From the NCBI GenBank assembly GCA_963691705.1, contig OY829538.1:12240443-12304442 (forward strand): 64,000 nt of DNA. The letters are read 5' to 3'. The position numbers and the translations under genes were made by a program. A model generated the notes under the pieces. The model saw only the letters and a program-made list of their open reading frames with translations. It ran no database searches and was not told the origin of the DNA. Below, one piece after another: positions 1 through 10,159 of this stretch (within the stretch, counting starts at the first letter, position 1; every line of letters starts with the position of its first letter). Origin of the DNA: Viola odorata. Its lineage: Eukaryota; Streptophyta; Magnoliopsida; Malpighiales; Violaceae.

Positions 1-1040
1 CATTTTAGGATTTTCCTTTTTTGTAATTTTCTTTTATAAACCCTTTTAGCTTTAGGGTTTGGGGGGAATCTTTCATCTTCCACTTTCGGAGTTGGCAGCC
101 ACGACCATAACTCTCTATTTTCCGTTCAATAAACCGGAGCTTTGCTCCGGCCGGAAATAATAAAGAGTTTTCCCTTTCCTCTTCTTCCTTTATGCAATTA
201 ATTTATTTTATTTATTTTAATTTTATTATGAGTAGCTAAACTCATTTGTTCTTGGTAGGATCATCAAAGGTTGCTTAAGAAGGTTGTGAGGTCGAATTGA
301 AATTAATATATCCTTGGTTGGTATTTATTTACTTAACATTTTCTTGTCAAATCTGCTAGGGTTGTTAGCAAGTCTAGCCAACGAGCTGCTAGGCCTAGAC
401 GATTAAAGTCATCACTGTGGTTATAACTAACACGAAATTGCAGGGTAAAGTAGACGACCAATCAGAGTCATCAGGTCGTCGGTCCCATCTGATTGGGTTA
501 AGTAAGTAATCAGGGTAGAGCCTCGAATGTACTGAGTGTCTCGCCCTGGACGCGTCTTCCTTCATCTTCATAGGCCTTTGAGTATTGCTCTCATAAACGT
601 ACCTTGGGGGACGGTGAAGCGTCAAGGCTACTCCATGAACGTACCTTGGAGTAGTTTCTCGTACGAAAGGAAGCAGGGGACCTAAACGTACCTGGTCCCT
701 ATAGCGCGTCTATCGGCAAGGGATAGACGATCACTGCACCTATGATCAGCCGACTTTGAAAGCAACCCGAGATATATTCCTACTAGGAACTCCCCTCTCT
801 ACTGATTTATTACTCATTTTATTACTGTGTATTCTTGCTTTCTCAGATATTAATCAATCAACTTTTGAAAAAAACCCCCCATTACTTGTTACTGTTCTGA
901 TCTGTTTGCCCTTGCCGCACAACACAAGATAGTGTCTACCTTAGTCTTTGTGGATCGACCCTGTACCACTATACACAGTTTATTTGTGCATTTTTTACAT
1001 GTTTTATATATTAATTTTGAGATGTCTCGATAGCACGTCA
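1..1040 (+). repeat. 5' LTR (partial) of the Athila-like element
   Basis: Aligns with 5142-6180 along its whole length and ends in the same GCACGTCA. About 390 bp of its left end lies outside the window, judged from the full 3' LTR. A TATA-like TTATAAA lies at 34-40, so most of what is visible is transcribed leader (R-U5). Confidence 0.92.
34..40 (+). promoter_or_regulatory. LTR TATA-like box
   Basis: TTATAAA, repeated exactly in the 3' LTR at 5174-5180. It is the only clear TATA-like match upstream of the long leader, so it is the likely core promoter. Confidence 0.5.
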
Positions 1041-1045
1041 AATTT

Positions 1046-1063
1046 TGGCGGCGTTGCCGGGGA
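1046..1063 (+). other. Primer binding site, tRNA-Asp type
   Basis: TGGCGGCGTTGCCGGGGA starts five bases after the LTR terminus. It matches the complement of the plant tRNA-Asp 3' end with one mismatch, the usual primer site of Athila elements. This fixes the orientation and the LTR 3' boundary. Confidence 0.85.
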
Positions 1064-1188
1064 TTAACGATATTGATTTCTTTGTTTTGTTTTCGTGACC
1101 AGGGCATCTAGACCAACTCCTACAATTCTAATTCCCTTCTGCGTCAAGACCTAGACGCTGAAAACATCACCCCCCCGAATTCCCCAAC

Positions 1189-1868
1189 ATGGCCGATGCC
1201 GAAGATGTTATGCTTGCTATAGAAAAACAAATCGCCACCTGGACTCGTATGATCCAGATCCATGCTGGAAGACAGGCTGTCCAGGCCAAGAGACACAAAT
1301 TTCACAACTTTACCAACTACCCGACTAACGCATACCCATATACCCTAATGAATTCCAAGTTAATTTGGATGGTAATTATAACGGACCCCCATGGCAGGTT
1401 GATCCTTATACCAACAATTATAACCAAGGACAACATCATCCTAACCAAAGTTGGTACGATCCGCAACCGCCTTGCCCTAGATAGTCACCGCAACAGCATC
1501 ATTACCAAGATCCATCTCAGCCGCCATACAATCTTCAACCTTTTCAACCATGGCCAGATCATCTCCATAATCAGTAGTATCAACACCAAGCTCCACAAGA
1601 ACCATCACCTCCTGCAGCAACAACCACTGAGGTAACAAATCTTACTAATTTCATGCTTGATATGCAAAAACAAATGAGTTCTATAGTTGCAAAAATGAAG
1701 GAGATACAGAACCAAAGATGCCTACTGCCTTAACCAGAACTCAACCCGCAACATGCTGTCTGTGCCATGACGCTTCGAAGCGGTACTGAAATACCATCCC
1801 GTGAGCTGCCTGCCCAAGACGTTGAACAACCCGAACTCACGCCCAAACCAGAGGAGGCAAAGGCATAA
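1189..1868 (+). pseudogene. Athila gag remnant (C-terminal part)
   Basis: The region opens with an ATG at 1189 in frame 1, then the gag-like sequence moves to frame 3 near 1300. Frame 3 gives an N/Q/P-rich tail, a short helical stretch and the TLRSG motif that often closes Athila gag (about 1770). In-frame stops fall at 1482-1484 and 1575-1577, and the frame closes at 1866-1868. The globular gag core is missing: only about 240 bp separate the PBS from the tail. No capsid function can be expected. Confidence 0.7.
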
Positions 1869-3378
1869 GTGGAGAAATAAAATCGTGTCTACATTGCTGG
1901 AAGACTCTGAATTTTTGGAAGAATTCATCACCAAGGTACTTGAGCCACCATTCCCACAAAGGTTAGTCAAAACAAAAAGGGACAAAGAGGATAAAGAAAT
2001 TTTTGAATTATTTAACAAAGTGCAGCTCATTATTCCTCTTCTACAAGTCATTAAAAATGTCCCCCGATATGCTAAATTCTTAAAATCTTTATGCACTAAT
2101 AAACGTAAATTGGCAGGAGTGAATAAGATTAGTGTGGATGCTAATGTTTCAGCCATCATTCAAAGGAAACTTCCGCCAAAGTGTAAGGACCAAGGGATGT
2201 TTACCATCCCTTGTAAAATTGGAAATACTGATGTTGGCAAAGCTATGTGTGATCTTGGTGCAGGTATCAATGTAATGCCCTTGACGATATATAACAGCCT
2301 AGGCCTAGGCCCACTTAAACCAATGCAAGTTGTCATCCAGTTGGCCGACCGCTCTGTTATATATCCCGAAGGCATTATCGAGGATGTTCTAGTACAGGTT
2401 GGTGACTTCCTATATCTAGCCGACTTTTATGTGATCAGCATGGAGGACGAGAAATCCACCAAACCGATAGACATGCTCTTGGGCAGGCCGTTCCTTTGGA
2501 CTGCCAAGGCCAAGATTGATGTCCATGATGCCTCCATTACTCTTGAATTTGACGGCGAGACCATCAAGTTCAATATGATTGACGATATGAGACACCCCAC
2601 CGAGTTTTCTAGAGTAAACTTTGTTGATATTGTTGACCTTGTTGTTACTAATGTTTCTGCACTTGCTACTGATGATTCTCTACAGCTTGCCCTAGACAGG
2701 AGCATTCCGCCCGCAACACTGGACCCCTTGGCCTTGACGCTTGTAACTCTACCCGAGCTGCAAGAAGTTATTGCTGCTTTAGAAGAGAACTCTCTTATCC
2801 CTTCTACTCCTATCATTTCTTCTCTTCCAACTGATCATGCTAAGCCTCCGCCTTCTATTGTGTAGGCACCTAAGTTGGAGTTGAACAACTTGCCCTCGCA
2901 CCTCAAGTACGCCTACCTCTGCAAGCATGACACGCTCCCTATCATCATCTCTAGCAAGCTTGATCCTATTGCAGAACACGAACTAGTGTCCACACTCAAA
3001 GGATACCGTGAGGCCCTTGGATGGACGACCGTCGACATCAAGGAGCTTGCCCCAGCACTTTGCACTCCTCAACTAGCTCCAGCAGCCTTCGTACCCACTC
3101 CTGCTGTCCCCAAAGCCATGACAGTGACTCCAGCTGTCACTATGACCAATCCTAAGGCCACAATGGTTCCCACTCCTACTACCCTCACTACGGTTGTCAC
3201 TACGACCAGCAAGGGCATGACGCTCATCACGAACACTCACCACGAGGTGTATGATCTAGGTGTACTTGCAATTCAAAGTATGGACACGGGCCACATTTTT
3301 CAAGTGCATTACCACAGATTGGAGCTATTCCACGAAGGTTTCCATCCCCTCATGGCGGAGTCCCTAGATCTCAAATGA
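1869..3378 (+). pseudogene. Athila protease plus start of pol, RT onward deleted
   Basis: Frame 1 is open except for one TAG at 2863-2865. The first part carries the gag-protease linker with PRYAKFL. A retropepsin-like domain follows, with the active-site motif CDLGAGINVMP (Asp codon 2251-2253) and the LGRPFL motif near 2480. DLGA in place of the general DTGA/DSGA is usual in Athila proteases, so the site itself looks intact. After the TAG the same frame continues into the connector that normally leads into RT (LPSHLKYAYL, GWTTVDIKE). RT never appears. The reading frame instead enters about 100 residues rich in Pro, Thr, Ala and Val. The protease could be made only as a fragment; no promoter of its own is visible. 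Confidence 0.82.
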
Positions 3379-4757
3379 TTTGAGCAGCCTACGTCTTGCC
3401 CTAGACGTTAACAGCGGGCGCTTCGTGGGAGGCAACCCACGTTTCTTTCCACTTTTATTTTTCTGCTTTTTGAACTATTTTTCGTTTGTGTGTGAGTCCC
3501 ATTCTCGCATCGAGGACGATGCGCTGCCTCAGTGTGGGGGTGGGACACTTATGTGTTTTTGTGTGTTTTTCATATTCGCTTGATTACATGTTTTCTTTTT
3601 TCCGCATGACTGATTGCCCTTGCACTTGCATACTTGCATGACTTTTGATTGGAGTTTTTGAAAACATTTTTGCCTTGCCAAAATAACACTGCCCCTATTT
3701 TTTTGAAAACCCCTTGATTTGAATGAATGGTTTAGGCAATTTGTACAGGAAGCACTCACTCACTGCACATATTCACTCACATGACCACACTATCTGTTAG
3801 CTCCTATATCCATATCTTGCCCTAGTCGCTTGCAGTCATTTGTTTACCCATGTGAGCACTTTGAACTTTCATGCCATAATTTTTCTGAGTGAATGCATGA
3901 CTTTGTACTGGCTGGATTTGCATGAGACCCCTAGGTATAGGCACAATTAGACGTGGAAATGAAGAGCTAGACTAAGACACTGAAAGCAATCATACGCTGA
4001 AGCCAAGTAATTCGATGAAAAATAGTTTCTACTCCAGTCAGACGGATGAAAATAGTATGTACGCGCTCCCTTCTGCTCATAAAATTCAAAAAAAGAAAAA
4101 AAAACATTTTTCAAAAAAATAAATAAATTTGAGCAAAAGAGGAGTACAAGACTAAAACGGGGCAAAGCACGAGGAAATCCAGAAGACTGATAACACTAAG
4201 AAGAAGAATACCCCCACTGATCATCCAACGCTCTTTGCCTTGCCCTCGTTGCTGCCAATAGGAGGCTCTCTCGCCACCTTGCTTTTTCCAGCTAAGAAAC
4301 TCTCTATCCTTCACTCTCTCCCTCTCTTTGAACCCTCTCTCCTTCTTCCACATTTTCTTGCTCTACCCTTTGCAAAGTTTTTATGATTGTATGATTGCCC
4401 ACGCATGTGTTCTCCATACTCAGGTCGCTATTGCAAATCTGATTTTGTGCATTGTCATTTGCATTGTTGAGTGTAAACACCTTGCCATGCTTTCTTTTCT
4501 GAGTGTGAGTGCAAACACTATTTTCTGTGTGAGGATTGCTTGCGACTAGCTTGACATGGGAAAGTTTCTCCCTTGGTTTCGTTATTCCTTGGGTTTAATG
4601 TGGATGTTATCTAGGTAAGAGGTTGTGCCGAATTTTGTGCTTGTGTGTTGAGTGTGCTTTTCCTGTATGCCTTTTTTAGGGATACCATTTGTTCTTGTTG
4701 AGGGACTGTTTTAAGTTTAATGCTTGAGGGCGAGCATTGGGGTAGTGTGGGGGTGTT
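3379..4757 (+). other. 3' untranslated region of the Athila-like element with polypurine-like tract
   Basis: No credible gene. The first 200 bp resemble the non-coding trailer after Athila pol. The rest is low-complexity. A G-rich tract ending in GTGTGGGGGTGTT (about 4745-4757) directly precedes the LTR and is the likely plus-strand primer. Confidence 0.6.
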
Positions 4758-6180
4758 TGATATGATGCATTTTGTACTAATTTTCCATTCCTTTCCTAGC
4801 CCTTTTTGGGCATGTTGCTACTGATCTCCTTCTATTTTCCTACTATTTTATAAATCAGAGCTTATGGAAAGGAAATATCAAATAGATGCATTTTCATGGA
4901 TTCTGGACGGACTTGAGCAGTGAGGCCTAGCAGCAGTTGGCAGACAGCATGCAGGCAGCGGCTTGCCCCTGCATTTATGTGCAGACAGCGACAGCTGGCC
5001 AAGAACGAACAAGGAAACTTCTTTTTAAAGAAGGAGATCCGCTGATTCTCTCCAATTAATCCAGATCTCTCCCGTTTTGGTAAGAAAATATTCCAAGATC
5101 AACTCCAATTAAATTAGGATTTCTCCTTTTAATTAATTTCCATTTTAGGATTTTCCCTTTTTGTAATTTTCTTTTATAAACCCTTTTAGCTTTAGAGTTT
5201 GGGGGGAATCTTTCATCTTCCACTTCTGGAGTTGGCAGCCACGACCATAACTCTCTATTTTCCATTCAATAAACCGAAGCTTTGCTCCGGCTGGCAATAA
5301 TAAAGAGTTTTCCCTTTCCTCTTCTTCTTCCTTTATGCAATTAATTTATTTTTTTATTTTAATTTTATTATGAGTAGCTACACTCATTTGTTCTTGGTAG
5401 GATCATCAAAGGTTGCTTAAGAAGTCTGTGAGGTCGAATTGAAATTAATATATCCTTGGTTGGTATTTATTTACTTAACATTTTCTTGTCAAATCTGCTA
5501 GGGTTGTTAGCAAGTCTGGCCAACGAGCTGCTAGGCCTAGACGATTAAAGTCATCACTGTGGTTATAACTAACACGAAGTTGCAGGGTAAAGTAGACGAC
5601 CAATCAGAGTCATCAGGTCGTCGGTCCCATCTGATTGGGTTAAGTAAGTAATTAGGGTAGAGCCTCGAATGTACTGAATGTCTCGCCCTGGACGCGTCTT
5701 CCTTCATCTTCATGGGCCTTTGAGTATTGCTCTTATAAACGTACCTTGGGGGACGGTGAAGCGTCAAGGCTACTCCATGAACGTACCTTGGAGTAGTTTC
5801 TCGTACAAAAGGAAGTAGGGGACCTAAACGTACCTGGTCCCTATAGCGCGTCTATCAGCGAGGGATAGATGATCACTGCACCTATGATCAGCCGACTTTG
5901 AAAGCAACCCGAGATAGATTCCTACTGGGAACTCCCCTCTCTACTGATTTATTACTCGTTTTATTACTGTGTATTCTTGCTTTCTTAGATATTAATCAAC
6001 CAACTCTTGAAAAACCCCCCATTACTTGTTACTGTTCTGATCTGTTTGCCCTTGCCGCACAACATAAGATAGTGTCTACCTTAGTCTATGTGGATCGACC
6101 CTATACCACTATACACAGTTTATTTGTGCATTTGTTACAGGTTTTATATATTAATTTTGAGGTGTCTCGACAGCACGTCA
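4758..6180 (+). repeat. 3' LTR of the Athila-like element
   Basis: Starts TGATATGATG and ends GCACGTCA, giving TG...CA termini. The start could also be placed at 4754 (TGTTTGATATG). The length of about 1.42 kb is normal for Athila. Its TATA-like box is at 5174-5180. The right boundary is sharp because antisense gag sequence of another element begins at 6181. Confidence 0.85.
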
Positions 6181-6486
6181 AGTTAAGTTAACTTGTTTAA
6201 CTCCTGCAAGTTTCTTTTTGTTAGAACATTAACCTTTAAGGAATTTAGCGTAGCTAGGAATTTTAGCAATTAAATCAAGCATAGATATGTTAATTGCTAC
6301 TTTCTTAAATATATCCATAAATTCATTTTTCTCATTTTCCCTCTTAGTCTTTACAGGTCTTGGTGGAAAAGATGGAGGGATGTCCATCTCTTTTTCTTTC
6401 TGAAGTGCAGCCTCTGCTGCTTTCTTGGCCTCTTCCTTGGCCCAGAAGGTTTCTTCTACTGCTAGGATGATCTCATCTTCATCCAA
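6181..6486 (-). pseudogene. Older Athila gag-protease linker fragment, antisense
   Basis: Read on the minus strand, this encodes an acidic/Lys-rich helix, then PPSFPPRPVKTKR and PSYAKFLK, the conserved linker between Athila gag and protease. After one in-frame stop it continues NKKKLAGVK up to the boundary at 6181. The same linker occurs on the plus strand at about 1930-2130. It is therefore a second, older element in opposite orientation, interrupted by the insertion of the 1-6180 element. The rest of its pol would lie left of the window. Confidence 0.75.
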
Positions 6487-6819
6487 CTCCTCTTCTTTCG
6501 CCTTTGCTATCTCCTTTAGTGTCTTAAACTCTCACTCATATGCGATTATCTCTACCCTCTCTGGTAGGTCTATGTCACTCCTCAAACTAATTGTGCTTGG
6601 GATTGTCTACTGTGTTGGCAGACAATCTCCCTTGCTGGTTCTTGTTGCTCTCCAACAGCATGTTAATTTGTTTCTACATCTTTGTCATAGTGACACTTGC
6701 GGGATTAAATCAACTCTAGACTGGCCATATCTAAAATCAAAGGGAAAACGCAATACAATTGTTATGCGGATAAATTAAATGTAGAGTTAAAGATTAATAA
6801 GGAACAATTAGATCTCATG

Positions 6820-7480
6820 CATGCTCGTGTTCATGCTTTAACGCTTCTACTAAGAAAGATTTATTTAGCTACTCATACTCATGTTTAAAGAAAACAAACG
6901 ATGTATTAGAATATAAAAGTCCTCCATTTCTGTGAAGAAACGCAGGAGCAAGGTTTGTGAATGCAAAAATAGAAGTAAGGACCAGAGAAGGGACGAAGAC
7001 CCATTTCTCAATAACCTAGGGAGACTATATATAGTTTCCTCCCTCAATAATATCTCTAAAAGAAATAAATAAAATTAATCCTAATTAAACTCTAATTATA
7101 TTTAATCACTCTTCCTCTCCGACTAGAAGTCTACAAAGCTGAGATAAAGAAGGAAGGTCGCCACTCCAACTCTTCTACGGATAAGACCACTAATCGCAAT
7201 CGTGTTGGGCTTCTTCTGCAAGTATCTCTCGGAAAGACTGAATCCCCTGCCATCCCAAATAGCTCCTTTTGGTCAAGAGAGTGGTCAAGAAAGGTATCTG
7301 CTCCATTCTGCCCATAATTGACTCTTTTCTGCCTATTTTTCTATCTTTGCTCTTCAGGACTGCTTTCTGCAAAACAAATATAGAAATCATACAAAAATCA
7401 GTAGAATCGCCATTCAAGATGCATGAGGTGGTAAAACTACCACAAATTAAGCTCAATCAGACGTCCTTGACTCTATTGGC
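6820..7480 (-). repeat. Degenerate Athila-type LTR fragment, antisense
   Basis: Follows the antisense gag fragment where its 5' LTR would be expected. Parts resemble the antisense solo LTR at 33149-34694: a TAGCTACTCATA-like stretch, then a run about a minimal age-worn leader, then a TTTTGCAGA-like stretch in sense orientation. Neither end is defined and the similarity is patchy. Confidence 0.4.
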
Positions 7481-8091
7481 ATGCACTCTCGGATCACCCT
7501 TCCCATCATACGTATCTCTAGGGACCTTGACATGTCACTAAGCGGTGTATCTCTGGATGCGGATACTTAAGGGGTGAGTGCCATCCCCCTCTTATCTCAT
7601 GGGTGATTTTTCCCTTTGAATGGGAATCTCCATTCGCTCTATTCGTTGCGGGAAGCGTCTAGGGATGAGCGTCGCAGTGGCGAGTGCCGAGTGGGAGATT
7701 ATTGTGGAGGAGATTGATGTAACCGTGACTTTACTCTAGGATTGTCTACTCGCGTGGGTGATCTTCTGACGAGCTCTCGCCTTGCTCTCCCATTATGGTG
7801 AGACATTGTTGCCCTTATGCTTCACTGTGAAGCAGCGGAGAGATGTGATCTGGCTGGCATTCATAACCTTGTTGGCGCTAGCAACCCAGCGGGTCTTCTT
7901 GCTGATCTCCTAGGCGAATGGCCTTGGTTTCCACGAAGGGTGGTCGTGCTCCCCATATCGCCTAACTCGTCTCCCGCCGGGGTGGATCGGGATTTAGGGT
8001 TGAGAACGGTGAATAGAAAGTGCTCAAGTGTTTGTCACCATGGTGAGGGGTGGTGGTGCTGGCCCGGGTTGTAATTGTCTGCTTAGCATTG
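7481..8091. other. Unassigned repeat-like sequence
   Basis: Higher GC than the surroundings, with no continuous reading frame of recognisable kind. Probably old retrotransposon sequence, but I see no LTR ends, PBS or domain motif. Confidence 0.3.
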
Positions 8092-8385
8092 CTACTTGCC
8101 TAGCATTCTCTTGGTTTTGTATGGATAAGGTGATGTACGCCAAACTCTCTTCACGACCGTGTTGAGGAGTTGACCCATGCCCTCCAAAGGAGTGCTCAGG
8201 GCAGTGAGAGTAGGATCTGGCGTGAGAAACCCGTATTGGCCTCCTCCTGAGGTGAACAAGTTTCTTGGCGTCATCATGGGATTGATGAAATTGAGCCTTA
8301 GAGGAGGACCTGAGTGCGTCCCTAGTGGAGTTACAAAATCAGGAGGCGCACCGTAAATAGGTGTGTTAGTGTAGTGATTAGCCAT
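8092..8385 (-). CDS. Hypothetical 97-aa ORF with an upstream TATA-like box
   Basis: Not recognised. The predicted protein is rich in Pro, Thr, Gly and Leu, with no signal peptide, membrane segment or known motif. TATAAATATA lies at 8441-8450 on the same strand, 56 nt before the ATG, and the intervening leader is short and A-rich. That spacing resembles the promoter-to-ATG spacing of the antisense ORFs of the Tat elements at 46-64 kb, but the proteins are not similar. It could be a remnant gene of a retrotransposon or chance. Confidence 0.3.
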   Translation of the reverse strand: MANHYTNTPIYGAPPDFVTPLGTHSGPPLRLNFINPMMTPRNLFTSGGGQYGFLTPDPTLTALSTPLEGMGQLLNTVVKRVWRTSPYPYKTKRMLGK

Positions 8386-8440
8386 TTTTGATGAGATTTT
8401 AGTGAAGGTGTTTAGGCTAAAAAGAGGTAAGTTTTTTGTG

Positions 8441-8450
8441 TATATTTATA
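8441..8450 (-). promoter_or_regulatory. TATA-like box upstream of the 8092-8385 ORF
   Basis: TATAAATATA on the minus strand, 56 nt from the ATG. Supports, but does not prove, transcription. Confidence 0.35.
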
Positions 8451-8890
8451 GGAGAGTCTCAAGCACAGAGGGTCTCACTCAAAATTGCTCAATTCTCTCA
8501 ATGGAAGAACCAAATGATACAATATTACAGGGGGGGTATGTGTTTAAGGATGGTTGAAGGTGATTAAGGGTCTTTGACTCTTCTTGGATCTTGATTAAAG
8601 GCTTGAACTCTTCTTGGATCTTCATGAATAGCTCTCTTTCTTGCTCCTTGATTGTCCTGAAATGGTCACAAGGGTTTCCCTTGTGATAAGTTCTCCAATG
8701 CTCTCTTTCTTGCATGAGTAAGTCTACTAGTCTAGTATCCTATTATATCACAAATACCAAAATATTACAGCTAGCAATCTATCGTTAATTCATTATTTCA
8801 TGAAGACCATATGTACTATTATGGGATCTAAAAGTATAATTTGGGTTTAGTTATAAAAGTGTGATTTTGTAGGCCTAATGAGTTGTTTAT

Positions 8891-9419
8891 TGATAACAAT
8901 TGATGAAGTACCAGGGGTACATTCGTCTCTCCATCCCAAGTGAAGGCCGGATCACTGCAGACCTTGACCCGCGGCAGCCACCCGGCTACCGCCCGCGTTA
9001 GCCGAGAAATCCTGTGATGGTCGACATCAGCGCGGGGGGGGACCCACTCGGCATACGTTTCCGCACGCGGCATCTTCTCATCCCAGACAGCCTCGATAAC
9101 ATCTCACTGGCGATACCTTGTCGGCGATATCCTATCCAGCTGACGTCATCTTAGGCGTTATCTTCTCCCGATAACGCTCACCCCTGGGGGGTAACATCCT
9201 TTCTTTTGCCTATAAATACTACTCATTTCTAGATCAAAGGTAAGACTAAGATTACTACCCAAATCTCTGCCAAATTTCACAGCCATACTAACTTAAGTAT
9301 CAGAGTGTCTACGCCGGGGCCCCCCCTCCGGCGCTTTGTAAGTACGGCGGACTGCCTCCACAATGACTCCAGACGGCCATAATCTCTACCCCGTTTCCCT
9401 AGAAGTCCTAATCTTATCA
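8891..9419 (+). repeat. Solo LTR of the Tat-like family, with perfect TSD
   Basis: Begins TGATAACAATTG and ends AATCTTATCA, the inverted match of the termini of the Tat elements at 45.8-61.7 kb. It is flanked on both sides by TTTAT (8886-8890 and 9420-9424), a perfect 5-bp target duplication. No internal sequence is attached, so it arose by LTR-LTR recombination. A plus-strand TATA box TATAAATACT is at 9211-9220. The 529-bp length fits the 589-bp LTR of element A and the reconstructed LTR of element B. Confidence 0.9.
9211..9220 (+). promoter_or_regulatory. TATA box in Tat-like solo LTR
   Basis: TATAAATACT, about 200 bp from the LTR 3' end. The same box is preserved in LTR B (minus strand, about 46040-46050). 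Confidence 0.55.
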
Positions 9420-9424
9420 TTTAT

Positions 9425-10150
9425 TAACTTATAACGTATGGTGATCTATAACAGAAAACGGTAACAGTAATGGACAATATCGTGCAAAATATGATCAAAA
9501 CGTTACATAGTGAGAATAACAGTAATGAAGAGCCAAAATTACGTTATATATCAGACATTGTGTAACGTAACGAGCGATATTTAAAACCATGAGGAGTACG
9601 AAAGAAATGAAAATACAAATAAATTAACAAAGCAGTAGAAAATGAAAATACAAGTACGGAAGAAAGAAATAAAAAATCATACGTATAAACTAAAGGGTAC
9701 AATTCTTTTAATTCTGGAAAAATAATTCCTAATAAAAAAAAATAAAATAAAATATAAGTTAAGCTCTACAGATCTAAAGGCTTATATTGTTGCTGGAATG
9801 TAGGGTTCTTGTTTGGGGAAAATGTCAAAATAACACACTTATTCAATTTTTCGTATTTATTTTATTTTTTATTTTATTTTCATTCATATATGATTTTAGT
9901 ATTCGAACGATCATTTTTCGTTCACATGATCCTAATGTAAAAAAAATATAGATATAAAGTGATTGGAGAAAAAACGTTTTCCTTTAATAAAATCAATAAA
10001 TTTATACGATTTTACACTAGAGTCTCGCAGAGTTAACTAAAAGATTTATTTTTTTTACCTTTTAGCATGGTGTATAATTTTGAATCGAGATTCTTCTAAC
10101 AATCACGCAATGAAACAAAAAACAGCATGGATAAAACAAAAATGTAATAA
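9425..10150. other. AT-rich intergenic sequence
   Basis: No reading frame or repeat boundary recognised between the solo LTR and the foldback element. Confidence 0.5.
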
Positions 10151-10159
10151 TAATTATAA

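Larger units (their letters stand above)
1..6180 (+). mobile_element. Non-autonomous Athila-like Ty3/gypsy LTR retrotransposon (left end outside window)
   Basis: Two direct LTR copies (1-1040 partial, 4758-6180) flank an internal region of only about 3.7 kb. A tRNA-Asp-type primer binding site follows the first LTR and a G-rich tract precedes the second. Internal coding remnants are a gag tail and an Athila-type protease followed by the first part of pol. Reverse transcriptase, RNase H and integrase are absent, so mobility would need proteins supplied by another copy. I counted roughly 35 substitutions between the two LTRs over about 1040 aligned positions, plus small indels, so the insertion is not very recent. 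The 3' flank is an older antisense Athila fragment, so this is a nested insertion. The 5' target duplication is outside the window; its 3' copy would be the five bases after 6180. Confidence 0.88.

Noticed and set aside
1801..2865. A stand-alone host aspartic protease gene
   Set aside because: It lies between LTRs, has the Athila DLGA site and linker, and continues after a stop into the pol connector.
8092..9419. Reading the 8092-8385 ORF and the LTR at 8891-9419 as the 3' end of one Tat element with an antisense gene
   Set aside because: The LTR has TTTAT on both sides, a perfect target duplication, so it is a solo LTR and the ORF is outside it.
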